Positions 8,109-17,686 of a stretch of 64,000 nt of DNA are shown piece after piece (the first letter of the stretch is position 1; each line of letters opens with the position of its first letter). The position numbers were made by a program, and so were the translations under genes. Below the pieces are notes generated by a model that was not told the origin of the DNA, made no database searches, and saw only the letters and a list, made by a program, of their open reading frames with translations. The stretch is from Flammeovirga pacifica (lineage in GTDB: Bacteria; Bacteroidota; Bacteroidia; Cytophagales; Flammeovirgaceae), in NCBI RefSeq assembly GCF_000807855.2, contig NZ_JRYR02000001.1:4368045-4432044 (forward strand), given 5' to 3'.

Positions 8109-10328
8109 TTATCGAATCACAGTAAATTTCCCTACATACTTTTCAACTCCTTCTTGATCTGTGCTAAACACAAAATAAACTCCAGTAGCTGGTTTTTGAC
8201 CATTATTTAACCTTAGATTCCAAGAAGTACTACCTCCGAAAGAAGACCCACTCCATACTAATTGCCCAGCGGTATCTGTAATTCTTACATCAGCATTTGT
8301 GGCTAAACCAGAAATGGTAAGTACACCTTGGTATTCAGGGCGAACGGGGCTTGGGAATATTTTTACATTTTCAAACTTAGAAGTTCCAGCAGTCGCATCA
8401 CTTCTGTACGAAACAATTCCATCCACAGTGGCAATAAATACTTCCCCGCTTGTAGGTTGTATGGCCATTGCTCTAATATCATCAGATAATAAGGAAGAGT
8501 TAGTTGTAGTGAAATGTTTATACAGTCGACCACCATCACTACTAAATAACCATAGACCTCTAACAGTACCTAACCATTTTCTATTTCCGCCATCGATGGC
8601 GATACATTGTACACTTTCACCGTTTAAAAGGGGGAAACCATCATACCTTGGTAACGAAACACTAAATTCACCGGCTTCTGTAGGAGAAACACCCAAATAC
8701 TCTGCAGTACCATCGTCAGTTCCCATCCACATACTTCCTATATTATCTGTTGCAAGACTGAACACAGTATTACTCGGAAGACCACCATTTGTTTGATCGG
8801 AAGTTAAAAATCTAGAGTTCCCATCCTTAAATGTGAGTAATCTATCATTACCAATTAAAAGCCATACATCACCTTGGTAAGAATTTTTAGTTTCGTGAGC
8901 CGCATTGGTGATTTTTGTATCATTAAAATGTTGCCATTCTCCAGAAGGACTTCTAAAATGAAGATACTGATTAGTGGTTGTCCATAAATTTCCAAATTGA
9001 TCAAAACTTAAACTTTCAATATGTACCTCTGTTCTTCCATTTATCAAGAATGGATTTTTTATTATTTCGAAAGTTTTATCATAAATATGGAATGCAAAAA
9101 GGCCATCTCCTTCTGTAGCAAAATATACTTTTTGCTCTTGTGTAGCGTAAGCCATTCCTTTAAATCTAGGTAAAGCAGGAATTTCTATAGCATCTGTTCG
9201 ATCTAATGAACTGTAATTTTCCCATTTACCCTGATTAAAAATAGAGAAAGTACCCACTGTAATACCAGTTGCATCATCTGGGGTCATGAATATAAAATCT
9301 TCTGCATTAATTATATCATGAGCAGTAGAAAACATAGGGCCTGAAGGAACAAATGTTTCTATTTGATCGCTCACTTTTATCATACCATTTGTAGCATCTG
9401 CAATCCAAGCATTTCCGTCTTCGTCATCAATTACTTGTCTTGGCGATGGAACGTTATCATTCTGATATATAGAAATTTGATCATTTTCATTGATAAGATA
9501 GATCTGAGTTGTTGCAGGTAAGCTTACATTATTCCCCCAGAAATCTAATAAAAACACCTCATCGTCACTATAATTTCCTAAAGTAGTTGATGTAGATCCA
9601 TTGTAGGTATTAATTGATTTATCTGAAGTATTAGTGTAATAAACTTTATTATCACTATATAATATCGTTTTTATATTTTCATTAGCAGCTACTACGACAT
9701 TGTTCCAATTATTAAAATCTTGTTTATTGGTCAATTCATTATCTGCCACACTTTTCACTCCTTCGTCACAAGCAATGTATATAGAATCGTCAGAAAAGGT
9801 GATATCATACACATTCATCTCTGCACCATTTTGTCCTATAAAGTCGTATGTTTCTTCAATAATGTAATTGGTAGTGTTGATCTTAACAATGCCAAAACTG
9901 GCACATACATACATAAATTGTTGGTCCATTCTAAAACCAAAAAACGATTTATTGGGATAGTCACTATTGAGAAGTGTTCTCATATTGACAATATCAGAAT
10001 CGCTGATAAAATCGATATTACCATTTGCATACAACACAATTAATTGATCTGTAACTGAAGTGTATCCAATTTTTAAAATATTGGCATCACTTAAGCCATC
10101 TTCTTTAGATATTGTTGTGATAATACCATCATTAAGATCATATGAAAATAGTGCATTTTGAGAAGAACAAACCGCTTCATTATCAGTGAGAGTAATGGAA
10201 TTAGTTTGAGTAAAATTCAGGTGAGATCGCCAAGTATTCACAGGTATATCTTGTGCAATTGATACTGAAAATAACTGAAAAAAAAGAAGTAAGTGAATGA
10301 TAAAGTGAAGTCTCATAAAAAGTGTCAT
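8109..10328 (-). CDS. porZ: Type IX secretion system protein PorZ-like (beta-propeller protein)
   Basis: A signal peptide (residues 1-25; a second ATG at codon 5 is equally usable) is followed by VNTWRSHLNFTQ, the opening typical of PorZ. Two beta-propellers follow, with repeated W-x-G/GDDG-type blades such as GSMWMGTDDGTAEYL and NRKWLGTVRGLW. The last ~85 residues form an Ig-like T9SS sorting domain (KIFPSPVRPEYQG to KYVGKFTVIR). In Porphyromonas, PorZ is part of the cell-surface attachment complex that links cargo to anionic LPS. Length of 739 residues fits. It stands alone here; other por genes are not in the window. A generic propeller T9SS cargo is the alternative. Confidence 0.78.
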   Translation of the reverse strand: MTLFMRLHFIIHLLLFFQLFSVSIAQDIPVNTWRSHLNFTQTNSITLTDNEAVCSSQNALFSYDLNDGIITTISKEDGLSDANILKIGYTSVTDQLIVLYANGNIDFISDSDIVNMRTLLNSDYPNKSFFGFRMDQQFMYVCASFGIVKINTTNYIIEETYDFIGQNGAEMNVYDITFSDDSIYIACDEGVKSVADNELTNKQDFNNWNNVVVAANENIKTILYSDNKVYYTNTSDKSINTYNGSTSTTLGNYSDDEVFLLDFWGNNVSLPATTQIYLINENDQISIYQNDNVPSPRQVIDDEDGNAWIADATNGMIKVSDQIETFVPSGPMFSTAHDIINAEDFIFMTPDDATGITVGTFSIFNQGKWENYSSLDRTDAIEIPALPRFKGMAYATQEQKVYFATEGDGLFAFHIYDKTFEIIKNPFLINGRTEVHIESLSFDQFGNLWTTTNQYLHFRSPSGEWQHFNDTKITNAAHETKNSYQGDVWLLIGNDRLLTFKDGNSRFLTSDQTNGGLPSNTVFSLATDNIGSMWMGTDDGTAEYLGVSPTEAGEFSVSLPRYDGFPLLNGESVQCIAIDGGNRKWLGTVRGLWLFSSDGGRLYKHFTTTNSSLLSDDIRAMAIQPTSGEVFIATVDGIVSYRSDATAGTSKFENVKIFPSPVRPEYQGVLTISGLATNADVRITDTAGQLVWSGSSFGGSTSWNLRLNNGQKPATGVYFVFSTDQEGVEKYVGKFTVIR

Positions 10329-10398
10329 GTTTAAAGTGACAAGATACTCATGAAGTACCTTATTTCTTTAAAAGTGAGAAAAAAAGAAAAAAAATATA

Positions 10399-10414
10399 CC
10401 GCAAACGGTTGAAA
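10399..10414. promoter_or_regulatory. Candidate LacI-family operator before the amylase
   Basis: CCGCAAACGGTTGAAA contains CAAACGGTTG, a near-perfect 10-bp palindrome centred on CG, like LacI/GalR-family operators (CAANCGNTTG). It lies about 80 nt upstream of the GH13 start codon in the divergent porZ/amylase gap. No LacI regulator is encoded in the window. Confidence 0.35.
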
Positions 10415-10493
10415 TTAACCATTATTTTTTAATGCTGATTAATAACACTATGTTTGTTATGAATGAAAAAAGTATACTGAATATAAATTATTT

Positions 10494-12359
10494 ATGAAAT
10501 CTTTTAGAAACTATATCGTCATTTTTGTGACACTTATTTTTGCATCAAATTCTATTCTTGCCTCTGATGCAATAACAACTAACTCATTAAAAAAAGGTAA
10601 AGCTCCAGTTGTAGACTTAGTAGAACCTGCTTTTTGGTGGGCCGATATGACTACTCCAACTGTAATGCTAATGGTACACGGTGTAGATTTAGCTTCAACT
10701 GATATTTCTATTGATACAGAAGGGGTTAAAATCAACGAAATAAAATCGTTGGATAATGCCAACTATGTCTTTATTGATCTTGATATTTCTAAAGCTAAAC
10801 CAGGAACTTTTCCTATTACGTTTGCTAGAGGGAAAAAGAAAACGGTAATCAATTATGAATTGAAAGCTAGAAATAAAGAAACAAAAGCTCAAGGGTTAGA
10901 TCAATCAGATGTAATGTATTTGATTATGCCCGACCGTTTTGTGAATGGTAACTCTGAAAATGACTCTAATGATCAACTTGCTCAGAAAGCAGATCGTTCT
11001 GATAGAGGAGGCCGTCATGGCGGAGATATCGCCGGTGTTACTTCAAAATTAGATTACATCAACGATTTAGGAGCAACAACTGTATGGTTAACTCCATTCT
11101 TAGAAAACAATCAGCCGGGTTGGTCTTATCATGGTTACGCTATCACAGATTTTTATAAGGCAGATGCTCGTCATGGATCAAATGAGGAATACCATAATAT
11201 GGTCTCAGAAGCTCATAAAAGAGACATGAAAGTAGTGATGGACCTTGTTTTTAATCACATTGGTAATGGTCACTTATGGATGAAAGACCTTCCTTCTCAA
11301 GATTGGATCCACCAATGGAAAGAATTTACTAGATCAAACTTTAAAGGAGAAACTATCTCTGATCCTAATGCCTCTGATTATGATAGAAAAATTATGCAAG
11401 AAGGTTGGTTCGATGGCCATATGCCTGATTTAAATCAAGGTAATCCTTATTTAGCAAAGTACTTAATGCAAGCATCAATTTGGTGGATTGAATATGCTGG
11501 TATTGATGGTATCAGAATGGATACTTATCCATATAATAAAAAAGAAATGATGTCGGAATGGGTGTCTTACGTTTTAAACGAGTACCCTGATTTTTATATT
11601 GTTGGTGAAACATGGTTACCGGGTGCTACTTGGGAATCTTACTGGAAAACTGGCGGTAATAATAGAGATGGTTTCAAAACTACTTTAAAATCAGTATCTG
11701 ATTTTCCTGTTTGGGATGCATTAAATAGAACATGGAGAGATCACTGGAGTGTAATGGAAGTATACAAAACACTTACTGAAGATTTCTTATATGATAATGC
11801 CGGACAGAATAAAATCTTTATGGATAACCATGATGTGGATAGAGCATTTGGTTCATTCAAAAAAGATCTTCCGAATATGAAATTAGCAACTACTTTCTTG
11901 TTAACAACAAGAGGTATTCCACAGATCTTCTACGGTACAGAAATTTTGATGTCGAAAGGCGGAGATCATGGTGATTTAAGAGAAGATTTCCCTGGAGGAT
12001 GGGAAGGTGATAAAAGAGATGCATTCACAGCAGAAGGTAGAACGGATGATGAGAATGATTATTTCAATTACATCAGAACAATTTTACAATGGAGAAAGAC
12101 TTCTGATGCCATTACAGGTAAGTTAAAACACTGGGTTCCTTTTAATGAAGTATACGCATATGTTCGTTACTCTGACAAAGAATCTGTTTTAGTGGTGATC
12201 AATAATAACTTAGAAGATCAAACATTTAAAATGGATCGTTTTGCAGAAGCATTAGAAGGTAAAACATCAGGTAAAGATATTTTAACAGGAAAAGCAGTTT
12301 CATTTGATGGTGAAATGAGTATTCCTGCTAAAACAGCATATATCATTGAACTGAAATAG
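10494..12359 (+). CDS. Secreted GH13 alpha-amylase / neopullulanase-like (SusA-like)
   Basis: Signal peptide (about residues 1-23), then an N-terminal beta-sandwich of cyclomaltodextrinase type (about 38-125). A GH13 (beta/alpha)8 barrel follows, with DLVFNHIG, catalytic nucleophile D343 in GIRMD, acid/base E372 in GETW and transition-state D447 in DNHD. A small C-terminal beta domain completes it. The size (621) is close to Bacteroides SusA, which acts in the periplasm on maltooligosaccharides. It is not next to the SusC/SusD pair at 25-30 kb. A LacI-type operator candidate lies upstream and a terminator follows. Activity on alpha-1,4-glucans is well supported; exact specificity is not. Confidence 0.92.
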   Translation: MKSFRNYIVIFVTLIFASNSILASDAITTNSLKKGKAPVVDLVEPAFWWADMTTPTVMLMVHGVDLASTDISIDTEGVKINEIKSLDNANYVFIDLDISKAKPGTFPITFARGKKKTVINYELKARNKETKAQGLDQSDVMYLIMPDRFVNGNSENDSNDQLAQKADRSDRGGRHGGDIAGVTSKLDYINDLGATTVWLTPFLENNQPGWSYHGYAITDFYKADARHGSNEEYHNMVSEAHKRDMKVVMDLVFNHIGNGHLWMKDLPSQDWIHQWKEFTRSNFKGETISDPNASDYDRKIMQEGWFDGHMPDLNQGNPYLAKYLMQASIWWIEYAGIDGIRMDTYPYNKKEMMSEWVSYVLNEYPDFYIVGETWLPGATWESYWKTGGNNRDGFKTTLKSVSDFPVWDALNRTWRDHWSVMEVYKTLTEDFLYDNAGQNKIFMDNHDVDRAFGSFKKDLPNMKLATTFLLTTRGIPQIFYGTEILMSKGGDHGDLREDFPGGWEGDKRDAFTAEGRTDDENDYFNYIRTILQWRKTSDAITGKLKHWVPFNEVYAYVRYSDKESVLVVINNNLEDQTFKMDRFAEALEGKTSGKDILTGKAVSFDGEMSIPAKTAYIIELK

Positions 12360-12414
12360 TGAGAACAATTGAAGTTTAGGCTTCTTGATATTCTCTAAAC
12401 CAACTATTAATAAT

Positions 12415-12449
12415 AAAAAAAGGCTACTCTTTTGAGTAGTCTTTTTTTG
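12415..12449 (+). terminator. Rho-independent terminator after amylase
   Basis: A 9-bp stem, AGGCTACTC/GAGTAGTCT with one G-U pair and a TTTT loop, is followed by a run of seven T. It is flanked by A-runs upstream, so it could also work on the other strand. Confidence 0.8.
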
Positions 12450-12517
12450 TTTTAGTAGATGTGCAATATTGATGTTTAGTATATCTCTTCTTTTATAGAT
12501 TATATTTTTATTCTTCT

Positions 12518-12568
12518 ACAAAAAATACCTTTTGATCATGATTTATACATCTTAGATCAAAAGGTATT
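12518..12568 (-). terminator. Terminator after the DUF1254 operon
   Basis: A 14-bp perfect stem (AATACCTTTTGATC at 12524-12537 and its complement at 12555-12568), followed on the minus strand by a T-run. It lies just beyond the stop of the DUF1254 gene at 12587. Confidence 0.75.
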
Positions 12569-12586
12569 ATGAATAATACGTACAGA

Positions 12587-13984
12587 TTATTTTATTTTTT
12601 CAATATCATTTAATTCAAAACTACCATCAAATACTTCTTTTTGAGGACCGTAGAATCTGAATAATAAGAAGAATCTTCTTCCCTCTACAGTTGGTAGCCA
12701 ATTACTTTCTTTTCCTTTAGGAGGTTTTGGTCCGAAATAGATAGTAGTAGTACCATCTTTGTTTTTCTTGACCTTGTCCATATTTGAGTCAATACTAGAT
12801 TTATCAATATTTCTTTGGTAAGAAGCTGTTTCTAAATCGTAAGTTGTTACTGCCCAAAAGTTTTTGACAGGGACATTTGCCGGTACCACTAGTTTATAAT
12901 TGTCACTTCCGTTTAACCATTGTCCATCAGGTGTTTCTGCTAGATCTACATAAAAAGTAGCAGATCCATAATTTTTTATACTTGTTATAATGGCGTAATA
13001 CAATGCTCCTTTTGCATTATAGTCAAAATGAGAAGGAAATTCATAAGTCCAATCGGTTTCAAAAGAACCTGTAGGAACTAAAACACTCCACTTTTTGCCT
13101 TCGTACATCCATGGATTAAGTTTTCTATGGTATTGATTGATCAAATACTCTAAAGCTAAAGGAGCTGCTTCATCATATATTTTGTTAGCTCTCTCATCTG
13201 GAGTGAAAGCTTCATTTTTCTCAATTCCAATTTGTTTCAACATTCCCATAAATGCCAAGTTCATGTCTTCCACTTTTTCCTCTTGAATGAATTCATGAAT
13301 TTCTTTGTAAATGGTTTTGTCCATTACAGGAGTACATTCTAAATTTTTATCATATATATCCACGTAATTCATTTTTTCAGGATTAGCCGCTTGGCTTAAT
13401 GGATAGATCTTGATTTTTTTTGTGAGTGCTGTTGCTTTATCAACGTTCTCTTGATTAGCATTAGGAATAATAGGTCTTAATACACAAAAACCATTGTTAG
13501 TTCTTTGTACATAGGTGTATGCACCTTGTAAAAGTGGTCCATCATAATTTTCAGGAACAATTACATATTTACCACCTTGGCCTGCATCTCTACCTTTTGC
13601 TCCAACATCGTCAATCGGTCTTTGCCATGCATCCATGAATGTTCCAAATAGTCCAACACCTTCTTCTGAAGCAGGTAATTCTATTACTATTGGCTCATCT
13701 TTTACATTCCAATAAAAATGAATGTAAGGAGTGGTATTATTGGGGGTTGCTGTCTGAAATTTCCAGTTTTGTATTTTTGAGTTATAAGCAACATCATTGT
13801 AACCTACACCATTATCACTTAGTGCATCTCTGTAGGTTTTAAAGTTCATCATAGGCATTGCCCATACAGCAGTTTCTATAGCTCTGAACTTAAACATTTC
13901 GTCTTCAAACTCTTGATTTTGTGCCACAGCATAACTTGACCCAAAAAGGACGAAAAGAAGTAGAAAGTAGTTGATTTGTTTCAT
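12587..13984 (-). CDS. Secreted DUF1254/DUF1214 protein
   Basis: The ATG at 13984 starts a clean signal peptide (MKQINYFLLLFVLF...AVAQ); a TTG seven codons upstream is the longer alternative. DUF1254 occupies about residues 30-200, with a characteristic GQGGKYVIVPENYDG block. DUF1214 occupies about 320-465, with KNFWAVTTYD and YFGPKPPKGKESNWLPT near the end. The biochemical role of this family is not established. It is the second of two tandem paralogues, and the upstream one is a lipoprotein, so the pair may act at different envelope positions. An AraC regulator precedes both. Confidence 0.85.
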   Translation of the reverse strand: MKQINYFLLLFVLFGSSYAVAQNQEFEDEMFKFRAIETAVWAMPMMNFKTYRDALSDNGVGYNDVAYNSKIQNWKFQTATPNNTTPYIHFYWNVKDEPIVIELPASEEGVGLFGTFMDAWQRPIDDVGAKGRDAGQGGKYVIVPENYDGPLLQGAYTYVQRTNNGFCVLRPIIPNANQENVDKATALTKKIKIYPLSQAANPEKMNYVDIYDKNLECTPVMDKTIYKEIHEFIQEEKVEDMNLAFMGMLKQIGIEKNEAFTPDERANKIYDEAAPLALEYLINQYHRKLNPWMYEGKKWSVLVPTGSFETDWTYEFPSHFDYNAKGALYYAIITSIKNYGSATFYVDLAETPDGQWLNGSDNYKLVVPANVPVKNFWAVTTYDLETASYQRNIDKSSIDSNMDKVKKNKDGTTTIYFGPKPPKGKESNWLPTVEGRRFFLLFRFYGPQKEVFDGSFELNDIEKIK

Positions 13985-14000
13985 AACTAAATATTTTTGA

Positions 14001-14022
14001 ACCAACTCATAAAAGAGTTGGT
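14001..14022 (-). repeat. Hairpin between the two DUF1254 genes
   Basis: ACCAACTC/GAGTTGGT, an 8-bp perfect stem with a 6-nt loop, between the upstream stop (14034) and the downstream start (13984). Only TCAAAAATATTT follows on the minus strand, not a T-run. It is more likely a processing or stabilising hairpin, or a partial attenuator, than a full terminator. Confidence 0.5.
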
Positions 14023-14033
14023 TCGTTATTAAA

Positions 14034-15611
14034 TTATTTTATTTCTTGAATGTTACCAGGTACCCATTTTCTATCGTGCCATACTTTTGTTGGTCCATAT
14101 AGTCTAAGGATAACAAACATACTTTTACCCGGAACGGTCTGTAACCAGTTATTTTCATAACCTTTTGGTGCTTTTGGTCCAAAGTAGATATCATAAGATC
14201 CATCTTCGTTTTTCTTTAAACCTTTGGTTTGGCTACCTACTGTTGGGTAAGCCTGATCTGTTTGTAACATTGATCTTGTTTGTGGATCATAAACAGTTAC
14301 CGCCCAGAAGTTTTTGGCAGGTGGATTAGCAGGTATAGTTACCTTATAAGTTTTTCTACCATCAAAAGGTACTTTCTTATCGTCTACAAAGGCCATAGCA
14401 TAATCAGAACCAATACCGATTCTAGGAACAGCCATTGCAGGAGTAACCGCTGTGTAAGGATAGTGGAACATAACTCTTGCATCAGAGTTCATAGTGTGTC
14501 CATCTTTACCATTAAAATATACGTTACGATCTACCCAAGCCATAATCCAATGGTTGTTATGTAGTTCAGGGAATACTTTAATACCTTTCATATTGTCTAC
14601 ACTCCCTTCAGTTCTAGGGTACCAGACAATAGATCTAGCAGTTGCATTACCAATAGCTACAGCATCAGTAAGGATTTTTTTCATTCTAGCATCCGGTTGA
14701 AATACTTTTCCTTTTTCGATACCAATAGAAGCAATTAAACCTCTAATTTCAGGATCAATCATTTCGATTGGTTCTTCTTGGATCACTTCATTTAAGTGCT
14801 CATAGAAATGGAAATCATTAGTGTGTATTGTATTAAATTCTTTCCCTGTACCACTAATAAACTCCATAGGTTTAGGATTATTTTTTTTTGATAGTGGATA
14901 GATTTTTAAGTTATCCTTAATATTAGCAACAGCAGCATCGATTCCATTTTCGATAAATGCTCTCATAAAGATCCATACTCTAAAAGTTTTAGAATGTACC
15001 ACATGGTAACCACTTGGGATTTTACCATCATAATTTGGTGGAATTACAATGTATTTCCCTCCTTGGCCTTTATCGGGGCCAAAAGGACCAATGTCTTGCA
15101 TATATCTAAACCATGCATCGTTAAATGCTCCTAACATTCCTTTGGGTACTTCTATTACAATTGGTCCCGTGTTTTTCATGTTTAAACTAGGAATACTGTA
15201 AAGAGTAGAAGTATTGGCTGTTAAGAATAATGGTTTTGAGTCCATCAACTTATCAAATAGTAATACTTTATTGTAATTATCGACACCAATTTCTTCAGGC
15301 CCTACCATCAATTGTCTTACAGATACTGCAGGCATGCATTTAAGAAAAACATCTACACCACGCATACGATCTAAATTATCGTAAACTTTTTCAGCAGTTT
15401 CTGGTAATGGTGCACCATCAACAAATTGTAGATCTCCAATAGAGGTCTGAACTGTATTAGGTGTTTTTATCCCCTCAGGAATTTTAGTTGTCTGAGAGTA
15501 AGTTTCTACTTTAATTTCTTGATTAGAATTAGTTGATTTTTCTTGTTGACATGAAACAGTCATACTAGCACAAGCTAAACCAAGAAGAAGGAGTTTTATA
15601 TTATTTTTCAT
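14034..15611 (-). CDS. DUF1254/DUF1214 lipoprotein
   Basis: ATG at 15611 begins a lipoprotein signal (MKNNIKLLLLGLACASMTVSC, Cys21 lipidated). An ATG 14 codons upstream adds a polar leader and is less likely. DUF1254 covers about residues 60-250, including GQGGKYIVIPPNYDG. DUF1214 covers about 380-525, with KNFWAVTVYDPQTRS and YFGPKAPKGYENNWLQT. The same motifs occur in the downstream gene, so the pair arose by duplication. The AraC regulator gene ends 102 nt upstream on the same strand. Function unknown. Confidence 0.85.
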   Translation of the reverse strand: MKNNIKLLLLGLACASMTVSCQQEKSTNSNQEIKVETYSQTTKIPEGIKTPNTVQTSIGDLQFVDGAPLPETAEKVYDNLDRMRGVDVFLKCMPAVSVRQLMVGPEEIGVDNYNKVLLFDKLMDSKPLFLTANTSTLYSIPSLNMKNTGPIVIEVPKGMLGAFNDAWFRYMQDIGPFGPDKGQGGKYIVIPPNYDGKIPSGYHVVHSKTFRVWIFMRAFIENGIDAAVANIKDNLKIYPLSKKNNPKPMEFISGTGKEFNTIHTNDFHFYEHLNEVIQEEPIEMIDPEIRGLIASIGIEKGKVFQPDARMKKILTDAVAIGNATARSIVWYPRTEGSVDNMKGIKVFPELHNNHWIMAWVDRNVYFNGKDGHTMNSDARVMFHYPYTAVTPAMAVPRIGIGSDYAMAFVDDKKVPFDGRKTYKVTIPANPPAKNFWAVTVYDPQTRSMLQTDQAYPTVGSQTKGLKKNEDGSYDIYFGPKAPKGYENNWLQTVPGKSMFVILRLYGPTKVWHDRKWVPGNIQEIK

Positions 15612-15713
15612 AGTAATATTATTCGTTTTACTCTTAGAACTTTTGAGGTTCATATATAAAAACGAGTAGAGTTAAGGGAGTTTTAATATATTTTGATTGA
15701 AGAATAGTAAATT

Positions 15714-16670
15714 CTATTCGCTTTGGTTTTTTTTGAATTCTTTAGGTGTAATACCGTAACTTTTTTTGAATACTGAGGTGAAGTGACTTGCGTTAGAAAA
15801 ACCCAGATCCATGGCAATCATCGACATGGATTTTTTATTGTCTTTGAGAAGTCTCTTAGCCTCTTCGAGTCTTACTTGTTGTTGAAATTTATATATAGGC
15901 TGTTTAAAAAAGGTTTTAAATAATAGTCTTAGTCGGCTAACACTCATCCCACATTCCATTGCTAAAGTATTGATATCGATATTTGCTCCATGATAATCAA
16001 TAATCATTTGACGTGCGACAAACAAGTTTTTCATACTGATGTTCATGTCTTCTTTCTCTTCTGCTTTTTTAGAAAATCTAGAAAGAGAAAGTGTGATCAA
16101 GTAATCTAAACAGTTTTTGATAAGTTCTTCTCTGTAAGGTTCCTCTTTTGATATCTCAAAGGCTCTAACAAGAGTACCTAACATCATATTGTTTAAACGA
16201 TCATATAAGAAGAATTTACCTAAGTTCTCAATTTTATCTTTTAAAGCAGGGGAGAGGTTAATTAACCTTTCAAATTCATGATCACTAATTTTAATAATTA
16301 CAGCTTTAATTGGAACTTTAGCAGGCTGAAAAAAACTAAGATGTTCTTTAGTATCATTAGAAAAAATAACCCCTTCTAATTCAACATTTTTATCAGTGCT
16401 TAAAGCAATAAATTTGTCTTGATGTGAATGAGGTAAACCAAATAAAAAATTGACAAAACCAATGTCATCAATCAGGTCGTCTCCTTCTATTGAAGCATGT
16501 AGAGTATAATCAAACTGTAAAGAGAAAGATTGATCATTAAATAAATAACCAGTCATTTCACCTACACCAATATGATTATCGAAAGTTAATTGATTATTGA
16601 CCCGTTTAGCTTGAAATTTATTCTGCCAATACGTTAATAGAGTATCAAGTTGTTCCTTAGCTTTGGTCAT
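15714..16670 (-). CDS. AraC family transcriptional regulator
   Basis: 318 residues. The last ~100 residues form the double HTH: first helix pair INTLAMECGMSVSRLRLLFK, second AMDLGFSNASHFTSVFKKSYG, ending in the usual TPKEFKK. The N-terminal ~190 residues look like a cupin-type sensing domain, without a recognised ligand motif. It is encoded directly upstream of, and in line with, the two DUF1254 genes, which makes them the likely targets. It is divergent from the Nudix gene across 207 bp. Confidence 0.9.
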   Translation of the reverse strand: MTKAKEQLDTLLTYWQNKFQAKRVNNQLTFDNHIGVGEMTGYLFNDQSFSLQFDYTLHASIEGDDLIDDIGFVNFLFGLPHSHQDKFIALSTDKNVELEGVIFSNDTKEHLSFFQPAKVPIKAVIIKISDHEFERLINLSPALKDKIENLGKFFLYDRLNNMMLGTLVRAFEISKEEPYREELIKNCLDYLITLSLSRFSKKAEEKEDMNISMKNLFVARQMIIDYHGANIDINTLAMECGMSVSRLRLLFKTFFKQPIYKFQQQVRLEEAKRLLKDNKKSMSMIAMDLGFSNASHFTSVFKKSYGITPKEFKKNQSE

Positions 16671-16877
16671 GAATATTGGGGATGTTTGTATTTTATGATT
16701 TGAAATTAAGTATTTTATTGAAATGTTACAATTTTATTTGATAAAGTATTGAGTACATCAAAAAATAACAAATTGCCCTCAAATTATACTTTTTTAATCA
16801 TTTTATCGTAATTTATGTACAAGTGCGATTAACGAAGCAACCCTTATTACATTTATTGATTATCAAGAAATTATTAT

Positions 16878-17525
16878 ATGAAGTATACACAAGGAATTGT
16901 ATCTGATTGGAAAAATAAACTAAGCAACTTACTTCGTTCAGATTTACCAGGAAGAGTGGCTCATGATCTGATGTCTTCTCATCATCGTCAGGATATTACG
17001 CCTATCAATATTCCTACTGGAGCTAGAAAAGCAGCAGTATTAATTTTATTAAAAGAAGATGGAGATTCATGGATGTTTCCTTTAATAAAACGTCCTTCTT
17101 ATGATGGTGTTCACAGTGGTCAAATGGCTTTTCCTGGAGGTAAGTATGATGATACTGATGAAGATATGATTCATACGGCATTAAGAGAGTGCGAGGAAGA
17201 AATTGGCATAAAAGTAAGTAGAGATCAAGTAATTGGTAAACTTTCTGATTTATATATTCCACCATCAAATATGCATGTAGTACCAGTTGTTGCCACTTAT
17301 GATGAAGAATTTCAATATAAATTGGATGAATATGAAGTGGATCAGGTGGTAGAAGCCCATGTATCTCAATTACAAGATCCTGCTAATCATAAAGAGTATC
17401 ATTTTAAAACTCCTAAAGGATCTATCTATAAAACGCCTTCTTTTGATGTACATGGACATACTGTTTGGGGAGCAACAGCAATGATGTTAAGTGAGTTATT
17501 GATTTTGATAGAAAAACTCAAGTAA
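16878..17525 (+). CDS. Nudix hydrolase, CoA pyrophosphatase type (NudL-like)
   Basis: 215 residues. The UPF0035/CoA-pyrophosphatase pre-motif IKRPSYDGVHSGQMAFPGGK runs straight into the Nudix box, ending in RECEEEIGI with the metal-binding glutamates intact. This combination is typical of enzymes that cleave CoA or acyl-CoA to phosphopantetheine and 3',5'-ADP. It appears monocistronic; about 160 nt separate it from the SDR gene. Confidence 0.88.
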   Translation: MKYTQGIVSDWKNKLSNLLRSDLPGRVAHDLMSSHHRQDITPINIPTGARKAAVLILLKEDGDSWMFPLIKRPSYDGVHSGQMAFPGGKYDDTDEDMIHTALRECEEEIGIKVSRDQVIGKLSDLYIPPSNMHVVPVVATYDEEFQYKLDEYEVDQVVEAHVSQLQDPANHKEYHFKTPKGSIYKTPSFDVHGHTVWGATAMMLSELLILIEKLK

Positions 17526-17686
17526 TATTGGCTCAATTGTATTCATTTTCTTCTAAAAGTAGTGCGATTTAGCGTTTTGACCTTTTTTTCCAACTCTTTG
17601 ATCTTTTTCACCAAATTAACCTAATTCGGATCTGCCACCTTTGTAATGTTCATTAAGTAAATCAAAAACAAAACTCTTACACTACT

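Noticed and set aside
8299-8796. Plus-strand frame of 165 codons inside porZ
   Set aside because: It lies entirely opposite the propeller region of porZ, has no signal or domain and is explained by codon usage of the real gene.
9720-10043. Plus-strand frame of 107 codons inside porZ
   Set aside because: Antisense to the porZ N-terminal propeller; composition (many Cys, His, Ile) is typical of a shadow frame.
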